From: Parageobacillus caldoxylosilyticus NBRC 107762
GTDB lineage: Bacteria; Bacillota; Bacilli; Bacillales; Anoxybacillaceae
NCBI RefSeq assembly: GCF_000632715.1
Contig: NZ_BAWO01000022.1
Location: forward strand, 47,438 to 111,437
Reading direction: 5' to 3'
Length of the DNA stretch: 64,000 nucleotides
In this document: positions 50,508-58,926 of the stretch, one piece after another
Layout of the letters: every line of letters starts with the position of its first letter
How positions within the stretch are numbered: the first letter of the stretch is position 1
Made by a program: the position numbers and the translations under genes
Notes under the pieces: generated by a model
Databases searched by the model: none
The model's input: the letters and a program-made list of their open reading frames with translations, nothing else
Told to the model about the DNA's origin: nothing

Positions 50508-52160
50508 ATGACAATTCGCAGAAAATTATGGCTTCATTCGTTTCTTTCGCTTATTGCATCGATCATATTGATGGGGTTCATTATCGCCAATATGTTGTCG
50601 ATTCAGGCAACGAATAAAGATATCGTTCCGGTTTTGCTGACGGTAGAAAAGCTCGAGGCAAGCATGAAATCGGCAAAGCAAAGCTTAAACAATGCCGCTT
50701 ATAGTATGACAGAAGGAAATAAACAAGAAGTTTTGACGCAAATCGAAGCGACAGAAAAGCTGATTGGCAAATTGGAAAAATCGTTGAAACAAAAGGAATT
50801 CCGCTCTCTATTAGCGAAAGCGAAACAAAAATTTGCCGATGTACACACCAAGTCGATTGCCGCTCTTGAGCATCGCGATGCATCGGAAGCGAGACGGCAG
50901 GCAATGCGAATCGAAGGGGCGGTCAATGACGTTTACACGCTGCAATTATATGCAAACGATTATTACAAAGAGCTTCAGCGCGATTTGCAGGGGCAAATTC
51001 ATTTTGTCATTTGGACGGCGGTCATCGGCAGCATTGCCCTCATCGTGCTGTCGGGAGCGATAAGCTTGCGCCTGACGCGCTCGATTACGAATCCGCTCAA
51101 GCGTCTTGCCAACAACGCGGCCGAAATTGCAGGGGGCAATTTGCTTGTCGAGCGCATTGACTATAAACAAAACGATGAGCTAGGCGCATTAAATGTAGCA
51201 TTTCATACAATGGTCGAGGAGCTGAAGCGGCTGCTTCGCTCGGTAGAGGTGGTTAGTCAAAAAGTCGAAACATTTGCCAAAGAAATTGAAGCAGACAACC
51301 AAATGCTTACAGAGATTAACCAGCAAGTTGCGCTATCCACCAATGAGCTGTCCGCCGGAGCGCAAAGCATCTCTGAAGAATTGCAGCAAGCGGTACAGCA
51401 GATTGAAAAAATGGATGACACGTTTGCCAAAACAGCGGAGCGAACCAAGCAGACAGCGCATTACAGCGAGGCAGCGGTCGAAGCGATTCAACATGGCCAA
51501 AAAGCGATGGAACAACAAATGCACTTCATCCGTGAAAGCAATGAAGCGACGTTGTTGATTGAAAAAGCGACGAATGAATTTACGAGCTATGCCGTCAACA
51601 TTGAACAAATGGCAAAGGCGGTATCCGATATTGCGGAACAAACGAATTTGCTGGCGTTAAACGCGGCCATCGAAGCCGCAAGAGCGGGAGAAGCGGGAAA
51701 AGGATTTGCCGTTGTCGCTGATGAAGTGCGCAAGCTTGCCGAGCAATCCGCACAGGCGACAAAGCAAATTTTTGAAACAGTTTCGCTGATTAAGCAGGGC
51801 ATTTCCTCGGTTTCCGCAGCTGTCGCCCAAGGAGTGAAAATCGCCGAGCAGCAATCGCAAACGATTGAAACGACAACGAGGGCATTTGCTGAAATCGAGG
51901 GCAAAGTCGCCGGCATTTCCGCCGATATTCAAGCGCTTGTCGATAGTGTCAGCATGTCAAAACAATTGGAAGAAAAAGTATTGCAAAATGTGGAAAGCAT
52001 CAGTGCTGTCGTCGAACAATCGGCGGCCGGCAGCGAAGAAATCGCCGCATCGATGGCCGAACAGCTGACGGCATTTGAAAAAATGGTAGAGAAGGTGACG
52101 AAACTAAGACAATTGACTGATGAGCTGCATGAGGTGATGGCAAAGTTTCGGATGGAATGA
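50508..52160 (+). CDS. Methyl-accepting chemotaxis protein
   Basis: 550 residues, AAAAGGGG before the ATG. TM1 (~11-31), an extracellular four-helix-type domain (~32-166, all-helical, rich in Lys/Glu), TM2 (~168-190, [20 protein letters not shown]), HAMP (~190-245, [19 protein letters not shown]) and a long cytoplasmic coiled coil. Its signalling tip is [20 protein letters not shown] (~380-400). The C-terminus lacks the pentapeptide tether of enteric receptors. It is co-transcribed with the lipoprotein before it and ends at a good terminator. Its ligand may come through that lipoprotein. Confidence 0.92.
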   Translation: MTIRRKLWLHSFLSLIASIILMGFIIANMLSIQATNKDIVPVLLTVEKLEASMKSAKQSLNNAAYSMTEGNKQEVLTQIEATEKLIGKLEKSLKQKEFRSLLAKAKQKFADVHTKSIAALEHRDASEARRQAMRIEGAVNDVYTLQLYANDYYKELQRDLQGQIHFVIWTAVIGSIALIVLSGAISLRLTRSITNPLKRLANNAAEIAGGNLLVERIDYKQNDELGALNVAFHTMVEELKRLLRSVEVVSQKVETFAKEIEADNQMLTEINQQVALSTNELSAGAQSISEELQQAVQQIEKMDDTFAKTAERTKQTAHYSEAAVEAIQHGQKAMEQQMHFIRESNEATLLIEKATNEFTSYAVNIEQMAKAVSDIAEQTNLLALNAAIEAARAGEAGKGFAVVADEVRKLAEQSAQATKQIFETVSLIKQGISSVSAAVAQGVKIAEQQSQTIETTTRAFAEIEGKVAGISADIQALVDSVSMSKQLEEKVLQNVESISAVVEQSAAGSEEIAASMAEQLTAFEKMVEKVTKLRQLTDELHEVMAKFRME

Positions 52161-52167
52161 AAATAAA

Positions 52168-52200
52168 GGCTGTCCAGCATAAAAGGACAGCCCGTTTTTT
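52168..52200. terminator. Terminator of the chemoreceptor gene
   Basis: Stem GGCTGTCC/GGACAGCC followed by CGTTTTTT. The stop codon of the small convergent gene lies at its edge. Confidence 0.88.
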
Positions 52201-52330
52201 ACAGATGATCCGTCTCCTTCGAGTACGCAAATTTCCCCGCCTGGCGGTTTTTTTCGCGAAGCATGTTTTTTTCATGGCGTTTCGCGTTGTTGTCGCGCGC
52301 TTTTTTATCGTTGTCGCTCGTACGGGACAT
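52199..52330 (-). CDS. Small DUF3941-like protein, 43 residues
   Basis: ATG 52330 follows AAAAGGAGTG at 9-10 bases, and the frame stops at 52199. The product MSRTSDNDKKARDNNAKRHE then KNMLREKNRQAGKFAYSKET DHL is highly charged and hydrophilic, with no membrane segment. It resembles the DUF3941 family of tiny proteins found in spore-forming Bacillaceae. Function unknown. Too short for most gene finders. Confidence rests on the ribosome site, the coding-like composition and remembered family resemblance. Confidence 0.75.
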   Translation of the reverse strand: MSRTSDNDKKARDNNAKRHEKNMLREKNRQAGKFAYSKETDHL

Positions 52331-52659
52331 AGCGGTGTGCACTCCTTTTATATAAGATGTACACTAATAGTGTTTTCGAAACGAAGCGATTTTATGCTTC
52401 GATAGAAGGAGTTTGGATGAATCAATGTTGCCAGATCAGTCATTGTTTTCCTGGAAAAGATAAACAGCATTTATAGAATGCGAGCGGGAAAACTCCTAGC
52501 TTTCAGCGAAGGAGATGAGAGTGAGCGTCGGACGAGGGAGGGGATGAACCCTCCCACAAGTCCGCCGTTTTTTGTAAATACTCTTTGACTAACTTCTCAA
52601 TTTCCCTTCGGTAGAAGGGATTACCCAAGAATCCCCATGCCTTTAGGCATGGGGATTGG
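52331..52659. other. Possible IS200/IS605-type end remnant upstream of degV-like stop
   Basis: Between 52470 and 52657 lies a series of small hairpins: CTCCT/AGGAG (52493-52514), GGGAGG/CCCTCC (52536-52555), CCCTT/AAGGG (52603-52618) and a perfect ten-pair stem AATCCCCATGCC with GGCATGGGGATT (52630-52657). The block resembles the right end of IS200/IS605 elements, where the omega RNA lies, but there is no tnpA or tnpB. It ends two bases before the stop codon of the degV-like gene. Confidence 0.45.
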
Positions 52660-53523
52660 TCAAACTTCGATATACTTGTTTAGGAAAAAGAGCGCCAATG
52701 TGCCCGGACCGGCGTGGGCGCCGATCGCACCGCCGATTTCGGTAATGAAAAAGCGCGTGCAGCCATATGTTTTTTCAATAAGCTGCTTTAATTCCAAGGC
52801 GGCTTCTTCATCATCGCCATGGCTGATGCCGATCATTTGTTTTTGCAGATCATCGCCGCGTTCGCCCATGATTTCGACCATGCGCTTTAACACTTTTTTG
52901 CGGCCGCGTAATTTCTCAAGCGGAATCAGTTTGCCGTCTTCGACATGGAGGAGCGGCTTAATGTTCAAAAGGCCTCCGACCATTGCCGATGCTTTGCTGA
53001 TGCGCCCGCCGCGCGCCAGGTACTCAAGATTATCAACCGTAAAAATATGTTCCATATGATGGCAATAGGAGGCAATCGTTTCACATAGCAAATTGTAAGG
53101 CATGCCTTTTTCGGCAAGCTCCGCCGCTTTTATCACCGCCAGTCCTTGTCCGAGCGACGCGCATTTCGAATCGATAATCGTTAGCTGAAATTCAGGATAT
53201 TCTTCGAGCAATTCATTGCGAATCGACATCGCGGTTTGATATGTACCCGACAATTGCGAGGAAAACGCGATATATAGGCAAGGGCGGTTTTCTTTCGCAT
53301 ATTGCGTAAACAACTCTTTCATTTTCAGCGGATTCGCTTGCGCGGTTTTCACGATTTGGCCGTTTCGCATCGCGTCATATACTTGTTTTGGTTCGATGGT
53401 GATAAAGTCTTCATATTCTTCGCCATTGAAATGGACAAGAAGCGGCAAAAACGCGATGCCGCGCTCCTGCAAATAAGAATATGGAAGATCACAGCCACTG
53501 TCTGTAATAATTTGAATGAACAC
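52660..53523 (-). CDS. yitS: DegV family fatty-acid-binding protein (YitS)
   Basis: 287 residues from GTG 53523, six bases after AGAGGTGG; a TTG 18 bases earlier is possible but less well placed. DegV hallmarks: [20 protein letters not shown] at the start, [14 protein letters not shown] (lipid head-group site, ~90-103) and [14 protein letters not shown]. FakB-type proteins hold a fatty acid for phosphorylation by FakA. Its place next to the yitU-like gene matches yitS of B. subtilis. The final residues touch the putative IS-end hairpin, so the original C-terminus might have been altered. Confidence 0.88.
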   Translation of the reverse strand: MFIQIITDSGCDLPYSYLQERGIAFLPLLVHFNGEEYEDFITIEPKQVYDAMRNGQIVKTAQANPLKMKELFTQYAKENRPCLYIAFSSQLSGTYQTAMSIRNELLEEYPEFQLTIIDSKCASLGQGLAVIKAAELAEKGMPYNLLCETIASYCHHMEHIFTVDNLEYLARGGRISKASAMVGGLLNIKPLLHVEDGKLIPLEKLRGRKKVLKRMVEIMGERGDDLQKQMIGISHGDDEEAALELKQLIEKTYGCTRFFITEIGGAIGAHAGPGTLALFFLNKYIEV

Positions 53524-53603
53524 TGTATCCACCTCTTGCAAAGTTAAGATAACAACATATTTTTAGTGTAGCGATGATGAGGAAAAAAGACAATTTTTCT
53601 TTC

Positions 53604-53634
53604 ACGAAAAAGGTTGCGGACGAGCACCGCAACC
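53604..53634 (-). terminator. Terminator after the DUF3813 gene
   Basis: On the minus strand GGTTGCGG pairs with CCGCAACC and is followed by TTTTT, directly after the stop codon at 53636. Confidence 0.82.
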
Positions 53635-53635
53635 G

Positions 53636-53836
53636 TTATGGAGTGAGTTGATCGAGTTCTTCTTGAAATTGACGCAACTGCGCTTTTTCCGCCGTATTGG
53701 AATGCGCGTAGGCCGACGATAAGGCGTTTTTGGCGATAGCAATCGCACGGTCTAGGTCTATATCGGCCTGGCCGCTTGCCGCTTGTTTCGCCTGCATTAC
53801 CGCTTTGCGCGCTTCTTGAAACAATCGGTTCGCCAT
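53636..53836 (-). CDS. DUF3813 family small protein
   Basis: 66 residues, MANRLFQEARKAVMQAKQAA followed by an alanine-rich helical pair ending FQEELDQLTP. It fits the small DUF3813 family found in Bacillaceae. It begins two bases after the upstream gene stop, so both are in one transcript. The sequence is helical and soluble; function unknown. Confidence 0.72.
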   Translation of the reverse strand: MANRLFQEARKAVMQAKQAASGQADIDLDRAIAIAKNALSSAYAHSNTAEKAQLRQFQEELDQLTP

Positions 53837-53838
53837 CG

Positions 53839-54036
53839 CTATTCGCCTCCAAGCGATGTTTCGAACGCTTTTTGCGCCTTGCGCTCTTCCGCTTCGGCGT
53901 ACGTCATATGATAAGGGATCCGTTCATCATGCTTTTCTACCGCATCCACGCTTTGCTGGATGAAGCGTTTCGATTTGTTTCGTTTGCCCAAGACGTATTC
54001 CCCCTTTGGAAAAGTAAAGACGCAGCGTTGCGTCAT
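53839..54036 (-). CDS. Hypothetical protein upstream of the DUF3813 gene
   Basis: 65 residues if ATG 54036 is used, or 78 from TTG 54075; neither has a clear ribosome site. The product has TQRCVFTFPKGEYVLGKRNK near its start and a charged helical end (AEAEERKAQKAFETSLGGE). I do not recognise a family. It lies four bases after the yitU-like stop if the TTG start is used, suggesting it is read with that gene. It appears coding because it fits tightly between two genes on the same strand. Confidence 0.55.
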   Translation of the reverse strand: MTQRCVFTFPKGEYVLGKRNKSKRFIQQSVDAVEKHDERIPYHMTYAEAEERKAQKAFETSLGGE

Positions 54037-54079
54037 TGATAGTGTAACCGGATAGGGGGGATTGTAGTAAGGCAATTCG

Positions 54080-54886
54080 TTACAGCTTTAACATCGATTT
54101 TAAGTACACGCCGATGCCGTCTTCTTCATTGGTGGCCGTTACATCGTCAGCGATTTGTTTCAACGGCTCAATGGCGTTGCCCATCGCGATGCCATGGCCT
54201 GCCCATTCGATCATCTCTAAATCGTTATCTTCGTCGCCAAACGCAATGACCCGCTCCTTTGGAATGTGAAAATAATCAGCGATTTGTTTCAGACCAAACG
54301 CTTTATGGACGCCATTGCGGATAATTTCAATGATATGCCACGGCTCATTCCAACGTCTATGGTGCAATACGTTCGCATGCACGTCCGATAAATATGATTG
54401 AATTTGTTCGATATGTTGTTTGTCCGTATGAATAAGGATGCTCGTTGGATCATCTTTTAATGCATAGCGCAAGTCGCCGATTTCGATGGTTGGGTTGCCA
54501 AGCCGGACAATGTCAAGCAGCACTTCATCATGTTCATGAAAGTATACGTCATCCATCACTTCGGCTAAAATATTTTTAATCGCGTACGTTTCGCTGGCTT
54601 CGATAATGTCTTTCACCGTTGGGAGCGGGAGCGGAAAATGGCGGATTCCCCACGAATGGTTGCGGGGATGGTGCACGAATGCACCGTTAAAGTTGACGAT
54701 CGGTGTTGCCAGCCCAAGCTCTTCGTAATACATTTTGCTGGCGCGGTACGGTCTTCCCGTGGCGATCACGACAAGGTGCCCTTCTTCTTTGGCGCGCAAA
54801 ATCATTTCCTTTGTAAATGGGGAAATCGTTTTGTCATCTTTTAGCAATGTACCGTCTAAATCTAAGGCAATTAAATATCGTTCCAT
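54080..54886 (-). CDS. yitU: HAD superfamily Cof-type phosphatase (YitU-like)
   Basis: 268 residues. HAD motif I LIALDLDGTLLKDDKTI with the nucleophile Asp (~9), motif II VVIATGRPY, a C2-type cap (~85-190) and motif IV VIAFGDEDNDLEMIEWAGHG. Cof-type enzymes dephosphorylate sugar phosphates or flavin precursors; B. subtilis YitU acts on a riboflavin intermediate. Divergent from the hydrolase gene at 55049. Gene order agrees with yitU-yitV. Confidence 0.88.
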   Translation of the reverse strand: MERYLIALDLDGTLLKDDKTISPFTKEMILRAKEEGHLVVIATGRPYRASKMYYEELGLATPIVNFNGAFVHHPRNHSWGIRHFPLPLPTVKDIIEASETYAIKNILAEVMDDVYFHEHDEVLLDIVRLGNPTIEIGDLRYALKDDPTSILIHTDKQHIEQIQSYLSDVHANVLHHRRWNEPWHIIEIIRNGVHKAFGLKQIADYFHIPKERVIAFGDEDNDLEMIEWAGHGIAMGNAIEPLKQIADDVTATNEEDGIGVYLKSMLKL

Positions 54887-55048
54887 AATGGCTCCTTTAC
54901 TTTCATTTTTTAGTGAATGGACATATGATTAATGAGATTGCTGCGGTAATTTTAGTTTTTGTTACATTATAGTGTAACTCTTTTCCAAAATTTTTGTCTA
55001 CATGTTACTATACATGATGAGAAAAAGAAAAAAGGAGTTTTGCCGATT

Positions 55049-55816
55049 ATGGTCATTATTGAAAAAGAAAATATTGCCCAAGTGCCTGTATTGCATGTCG
55101 TAAAAAAAGAAAAGAGAGAAGAACGATTGCCGTTCATTTTGTTTATTCATGGATTTACAAGCGCAAAAGAACATAATTTGCATTTTGGCTATTTGCTTGC
55201 CGAGGCGGGGTACCGCGTGGTTTTGCCGGATGCGCTGCATCATGGCGAAAGAGAACAAGCGTTGACCGAGACTCAGCTGCAATTGGCGTTTTGGAAGATT
55301 GTGACGCGTACGATTACGGAAATTAGACAAATTAAAGAGGAATTGGAACTTCGCAGGCTCATTCAGCCGGACCGAGTCGGGCTTGCCGGTACCTCGATGG
55401 GCGGAATTGTCACATTTGGGGCGCTTGCCGTGTATCCATGGATTAAGGCGGCCGTTTCGCTGATGGGAAGTCCAATGTATGAAGCATTTTTTGACGCCTT
55501 AATAGAAGCAGGCAAAAAAATGGAAGTGACGATACCGCTTTCCGATGAACAACTGGAACGGGAAAAGGCACGATTAATGAAATATGATCTCTCTAAACAG
55601 CCGGAGAAATTAGCGGGCCGCCCGCTTCTTATTTGGCACGGAAAGTGCGACCAAGTTGTGCCTTATTCTTATACATATGAGTTTTATGAGCAGATAAAAC
55701 CTCTTTATCAAGGGAAAGAAGAAAACTTAAAATTTATTTCTGACGATATAGCCGGGCATAAAGTGACGAGGGAAGCGTTTTTGGAAACGGTAAAATGGTT
55801 TACAAAGCATGTATAA
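55049..55816 (+). CDS. yitV: Alpha/beta hydrolase (YitV-like)
   Basis: 255 residues from ATG 55049 with AAAAAGGAG upstream; the open frame reaches further 5' without support. Alpha/beta hydrolase fold: FILFIHGFTSAKEHN (oxyanion region, ~30-44), nucleophile elbow GLAGTSMGGIVTFG (Ser ~115), acidic residue in WHGKCDQVVPYS and catalytic His in DIAGHKVTRE. The family resembles dienelactone hydrolases and esterases. Substrate unknown. A double hairpin terminator follows. Confidence 0.85.
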   Translation: MVIIEKENIAQVPVLHVVKKEKREERLPFILFIHGFTSAKEHNLHFGYLLAEAGYRVVLPDALHHGEREQALTETQLQLAFWKIVTRTITEIRQIKEELELRRLIQPDRVGLAGTSMGGIVTFGALAVYPWIKAAVSLMGSPMYEAFFDALIEAGKKMEVTIPLSDEQLEREKARLMKYDLSKQPEKLAGRPLLIWHGKCDQVVPYSYTYEFYEQIKPLYQGKEENLKFISDDIAGHKVTREAFLETVKWFTKHV

Positions 55817-55820
55817 AAAA

Positions 55821-55872
55821 GTGAGGCTGTTGTGCAAAGGCTTGTTTAGCGAGCCTTTTGCATCAGCCTCAT
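55821..55872 (+). terminator. Two-part hairpin after yitV
   Basis: Outer stem GTGAGGCTG/CAGCCTCAT and inner stem TGCAAAGGCT/AGCCTTTTGCA, separated by a small bulge. No long T tract, so it may act mainly as an mRNA end structure. Confidence 0.6.
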
Positions 55873-55922
55873 TGCACGTTTTGGGAAGGAAAAAAGTGGA
55901 AGAGGAACGGCCTTCATTTTGA

Positions 55923-56222
55923 TCAAAAATATCCTAATTGCCGCAGCGCTTCTTCACTCATTCGTTCCGGTGTCCAAGGCGGGTTCCATGTAATTTGCAC
56001 TTGTACATCGCGGATTCCGTCGATATGTTCCAGTGCCCGCTTCACACCGCCGACGATCGAGTCGTGAAGCGGACATCCTGGTGTCGTAAGCGTCATTAAA
56101 ATATATATGTTGCCATCGTTAATTTGCAAATCATAAATTAATCCTAAATCAACGATATTGATCCCTAATTCAGGGTCAATCACCGTTCGCAGTTGCTCAA
56201 GTACTAATTCGCGAATATCCAT
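55923..56222 (-). CDS. yitW: MIP18/DUF59 family metal-sulfur cluster assembly factor (YitW-like)
   Basis: 99 residues from ATG 56222; an ATG six bases upstream sits too close to the AAGGGGG site. DUF59 pattern: VIDPELGINIVDLGLIYDLQ (~14-33) and TLTTPGCPLHDSIVGGVKRA with the conserved reactive Cys. SufT-like members help mature iron-sulfur proteins. The placement next to yitV matches B. subtilis yitW. Being 3' of the haem-oxidase-like gene, it may also be read with the nitric oxide block. Confidence 0.87.
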   Translation of the reverse strand: MDIRELVLEQLRTVIDPELGINIVDLGLIYDLQINDGNIYILMTLTTPGCPLHDSIVGGVKRALEHIDGIRDVQVQITWNPPWTPERMSEEALRQLGYF

Positions 56223-56238
56223 CGCCATAGCCCCCTTA

Positions 56239-57489
56239 TCATTTCCATAAAACAGAAATCATTGTACTCGCAAAGAAAAGAGAAAATAATGTCATGGCGC
56301 TTTGGGCAGCGTAAAAGAGCGGCAGACTGGAAACCGTTAGCGCTATGACCACTCCGACGAGACTAACGGTAAATAATATGCATTGGACGATCGTCCATTT
56401 TTCATTGATCATTTGCTTCAGCGTCGGCACATTTTCTTGTCCGATTTTTTTGCTGTAGCGGTGTGTCCACCATAAAAACGGGACGATTTTATATAGATAG
56501 CCGATAATGCTGAACATAATCCATCCGAACACATAAGCGTAAATGACGATCGCCATGCCGTGATCGTTGCCGGAAAGCGGCAAGAGGAATGCCGCCGTGT
56601 GCAAGATTAAGGCAATGCCGATCGCCAGTAAAGCGAATTGAAACGGCCGGTCCAGTTTTTTCTTTACCCGTTTCTGCAGGATCGTCCATATATGGTAAGC
56701 AAATAAGGCAAATCCGGTCAATAAAAGGCCGGCACCAGCGGCAAATGGGCCGCGCCCATCCTGGAAAAAGCTGATGAAGGTGACGATCAGTCCCGTTACA
56801 TAGAAGACATATACATATCGCGCCAGCTTCATCGAAAATCCGTGCGCGAGAGAGAACATTGGCACCATTTTATACGAAAATCCCATAATCAGCAGGGAAA
56901 ACCAGCCACACATCCCAAATAAAATGTGTGTTTTCAGGATGAAAAGGTGATCGGCCGCTTCGTTGCCGCTCCAAAAATGAAGGGCAAGCGTCAGTCCAAA
57001 CAGGATGGTCAATAGTAAAAACAAAAGCGCGGAACCGACGAACAATGTCATGATATTTTTTTTCGCCTGTTTCCGCAGCGTCATCCCCATTTGGAAAAGG
57101 AAAAGAATAATGCCGAGTACAAGCAGTACCCCCGGGAACAATGCCACATGGGCATAAAATGCCAAGCTCATGGAAAATGCGATGATTCCGGCTGCTGTGA
57201 TAAAAAACTGCACAAATCCTAGCTGCTCGCTCCAAATCGGCGTCAAAAACGCGACTGGGACGAGCTGGTACATTGCTCCCATCGCGATCATTAAGGCAAA
57301 GCCGAGCACTGCCAAATGAGCTGCCGCCCAGATGCTCGGCAGGCGAAACACGCCGCTTGCTGCCGCGGGTCCGGCGGCAAGCAATATCGCCTGTGCCGCA
57401 ACAAAAGCAACGACACCAAACACGATGAACAAAAGGGGAAGGCGAATATTCGTTTCATATGCCGTATTGGTTGGGATCATTGCTGTCAT
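56239..57489 (-). CDS. Polytopic membrane protein, haem-copper-oxidase/NnrS-like
   Basis: 416 residues with about twelve hydrophobic helices. Several histidines lie in helices (AAHLAVLGFALMIAMGAMYQ, LKTHILFGMCGWFSLLIMGF, ILHTAAFLL and FLWWTHRYSKK), a pattern seen in haem-copper oxidase subunit I relatives and NnrS. It lacks the complete ligand set needed to call it a terminal oxidase. It overlaps a DUF2249 gene by four bases upstream and stands behind the Crp/Fnr gene, so a part in nitric oxide handling is likely. No specific reaction can be given. Confidence 0.72.
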   Translation of the reverse strand: MTAMIPTNTAYETNIRLPLLFIVFGVVAFVAAQAILLAAGPAAASGVFRLPSIWAAAHLAVLGFALMIAMGAMYQLVPVAFLTPIWSEQLGFVQFFITAAGIIAFSMSLAFYAHVALFPGVLLVLGIILFLFQMGMTLRKQAKKNIMTLFVGSALLFLLLTILFGLTLALHFWSGNEAADHLFILKTHILFGMCGWFSLLIMGFSYKMVPMFSLAHGFSMKLARYVYVFYVTGLIVTFISFFQDGRGPFAAGAGLLLTGFALFAYHIWTILQKRVKKKLDRPFQFALLAIGIALILHTAAFLLPLSGNDHGMAIVIYAYVFGWIMFSIIGYLYKIVPFLWWTHRYSKKIGQENVPTLKQMINEKWTIVQCILFTVSLVGVVIALTVSSLPLFYAAQSAMTLFSLFFASTMISVLWK

Positions 57490-57695
57490 CCTTTTGTAAT
57501 CGTAATTTGAAAGCTGCCGTCTTGCCGCTCTACTGTTTCATATTTATAGCCAAGTTCGTCAAGCTGTTCGTATAAAAACATCGGGCGGCGGTCGTTAATA
57601 ATCGTCAATGTTTCTCCAGGCTGGAGTTTCGAAAGCGCGGTTAATGTCCGCATCATCGGCTGCGGCGGCTCTAGTCCGCGATTATCAAGAATCAT
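57486..57695 (-). CDS. DUF2249 family protein, copy 1
   Basis: 69 residues from ATG 57695 (57698 is also possible) after AGGGGTG. TusA-like small fold with LDNRGLEPPQPMMRTLTALS, the family motif LQPGETLTIIND (~27-38) and FQITITKG at the end. DUF2249 proteins are common near nitric oxide and denitrification genes, but their biochemical role is not established. It is coupled to the membrane protein downstream (four-base overlap) and follows the second copy after a few bases. Confidence 0.82.
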   Translation of the reverse strand: MILDNRGLEPPQPMMRTLTALSKLQPGETLTIINDRRPMFLYEQLDELGYKYETVERQDGSFQITITKG

Positions 57696-57700
57696 CATTC

Positions 57701-57934
57701 TCACCCCTGTTTGACGAACGTAACCTTCCAATGTTTTTTCTCGATCTGTTCCGTTTCATACGTAAAGCCTTTTGCCTTCATAACCGGAAACAGCGGGATC
57801 GGTTTAAATGGCGCATGCAAAATAAAGATGTCTCCGGGCTGCAGCGGCTTAACGGCATTCATAATTTTTTCAAACGGTTCGATTTTCTTTTGTAAATCCT
57901 CACGGACATCCAACTCTACGATCGTTCCCACCAT
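57701..57934 (-). CDS. DUF2249 family protein, copy 2
   Basis: 77 residues from ATG 57934 (57937 and a GTG are alternatives), directly after AAAGGAGGG. VGTIVELDVREDLQKKIEPF, then LQPGDIFILHAPFKPIPLFP and a C-terminal KKHWKVTFVKQG. The ELDVRED start is the DUF2249 hallmark. It is first gene of a small operon of two DUF2249 genes and a membrane protein. A perfect TGTGA-N6-TCACA box with a correctly spaced -10 precedes it. Confidence 0.83.
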   Translation of the reverse strand: MVGTIVELDVREDLQKKIEPFEKIMNAVKPLQPGDIFILHAPFKPIPLFPVMKAKGFTYETEQIEKKHWKVTFVKQG

Positions 57935-57952
57935 CATCCCTCCTTTACTGCT

Positions 57953-57995
57953 ATGATAGTAATTTTCATTTTCATATGTTGTGATTTGCGTCACA
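57953..57995 (-). promoter_or_regulatory. Crp/Fnr-type box and promoter of the DUF2249 operon
   Basis: TGTGA-TTTGCG-TCACA at 57980-57995, and on the minus strand TATCAT at 57958-57953. The centres are 32 bases apart, the class II activator position (about -41.5). Confidence 0.8.
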
Positions 57996-57999
57996 TTGG

Positions 58000-58692
58000 T
58001 TAGAAAAAGATTTCTTTTTCTAATCCTTCTTTATCAATAAGGTAAAATCCATCTTCATTAATATCGATCAATCCTTTTCGTTTTAATTGACTGAGCGTTC
58101 GGCTTACTGTTTCCCGCGAGGTGCCGATCATATTGGCGAGCTCTCGGTTCGTCACATGCGCAGTCAAACGGTAAAGCTTTCCTTGACGCACTGCATTTGT
58201 TTTCGTTAAGCGCAGCAGAAGCATAATAATTTGTTCATACGTGTTATGGAGAATTTGTTCTTCTAAACGATTTTGCAAGTCAACGATTTTTTCGCCCATG
58301 ACGCGAAATAATTTAATGCATAACTCTGGATAGCAAATTAACGTTTGTTCGAAGTCCGCGATTGGAATCGCAATTAACGTCGCTTCGTCAATGACTTCCG
58401 CGTGCGCAGGATACGTACCTTTTAAGAAAAAACCGGTATGCGGAAACATTTCACCTGTCTGCAAAATCGAAACAATTTGTTCTTTTCCGCTCATATCGGT
58501 TTTATAAATTTTTACCGTTCCGGAATGGATGAAATAGACGCGTTCTAACGGATCTCCTTGCATAAAAACAAATGTCCGCGGTTTATAGACGCGTACATGG
58601 GAAATCGATACGAGTGATTCCAGTTCATGATCGGATAACTCGCGAAAAAGCGGAACATTTTTTAGTCTCTCTTTCATCCAATCATTTGTCAT
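58000..58692 (-). CDS. Crp/Fnr family transcription regulator
   Basis: 230 residues. Cyclic-nucleotide-type sensor barrel (~10-125: FVFMQGDPLERVYFIHSGTV), dimer helix (~130-160) and winged helix with recognition helix TNRELANMIGTSRETVSRTL (~175-195). R-E-T-V-S-R predicts a TGTGA half-site. There is no N-terminal cysteine cluster; only two Cys are seen, in LICYPELCIK, so it is not a standard 4Fe-4S FNR. A nitric oxide or redox signal sensed another way, as in NNR/DNR proteins, is a reasonable inference. Its own promoter has a matching box (58828-58843). Confidence 0.9.
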   Translation of the reverse strand: MTNDWMKERLKNVPLFRELSDHELESLVSISHVRVYKPRTFVFMQGDPLERVYFIHSGTVKIYKTDMSGKEQIVSILQTGEMFPHTGFFLKGTYPAHAEVIDEATLIAIPIADFEQTLICYPELCIKLFRVMGEKIVDLQNRLEEQILHNTYEQIIMLLLRLTKTNAVRQGKLYRLTAHVTNRELANMIGTSRETVSRTLSQLKRKGLIDINEDGFYLIDKEGLEKEIFF

Positions 58693-58926
58693 TATTCCAT
58701 CTCCTTACATAAATTTTGCGAAAATGTGTCTTTCACCAAGTGGAGTTCCTTTTGACAAGGATAAAGAAACTGTAAGGCTTTCCGTTATTTCTATACTACC
58801 ATTTTATGAGTTTCTTCATATGCGAGCTGTGACATAAATCATAGTATGCGTTTGTCATGACTCACATTTTTTTTATTTTTGCAGCGTTACAATGAGGATG
58901 AATCAAAGATAGGAGGTTGAGGATAG
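58693..58926. promoter_or_regulatory. Divergent crp/qNOR control region
   Basis: TGTGA-CATAAA-TCATA at 58828-58843. For the regulator (minus) TAAAAT at 58806-58801 is 32 bases from the box centre, predicting self-activation. For qNOR (plus) TACAAT (58888-58893) has a half-conserved box TTTGT-CATGAC-TCACA at 58851-58866, again 32 bases away, and the full box sits 23 bases further upstream. Confidence 0.75.

Noticed and set aside
56239..57489. Terminal cytochrome oxidase subunit I
   Set aside because: The expected histidine set for two haems and CuB is incomplete and no subunit II gene is adjacent.
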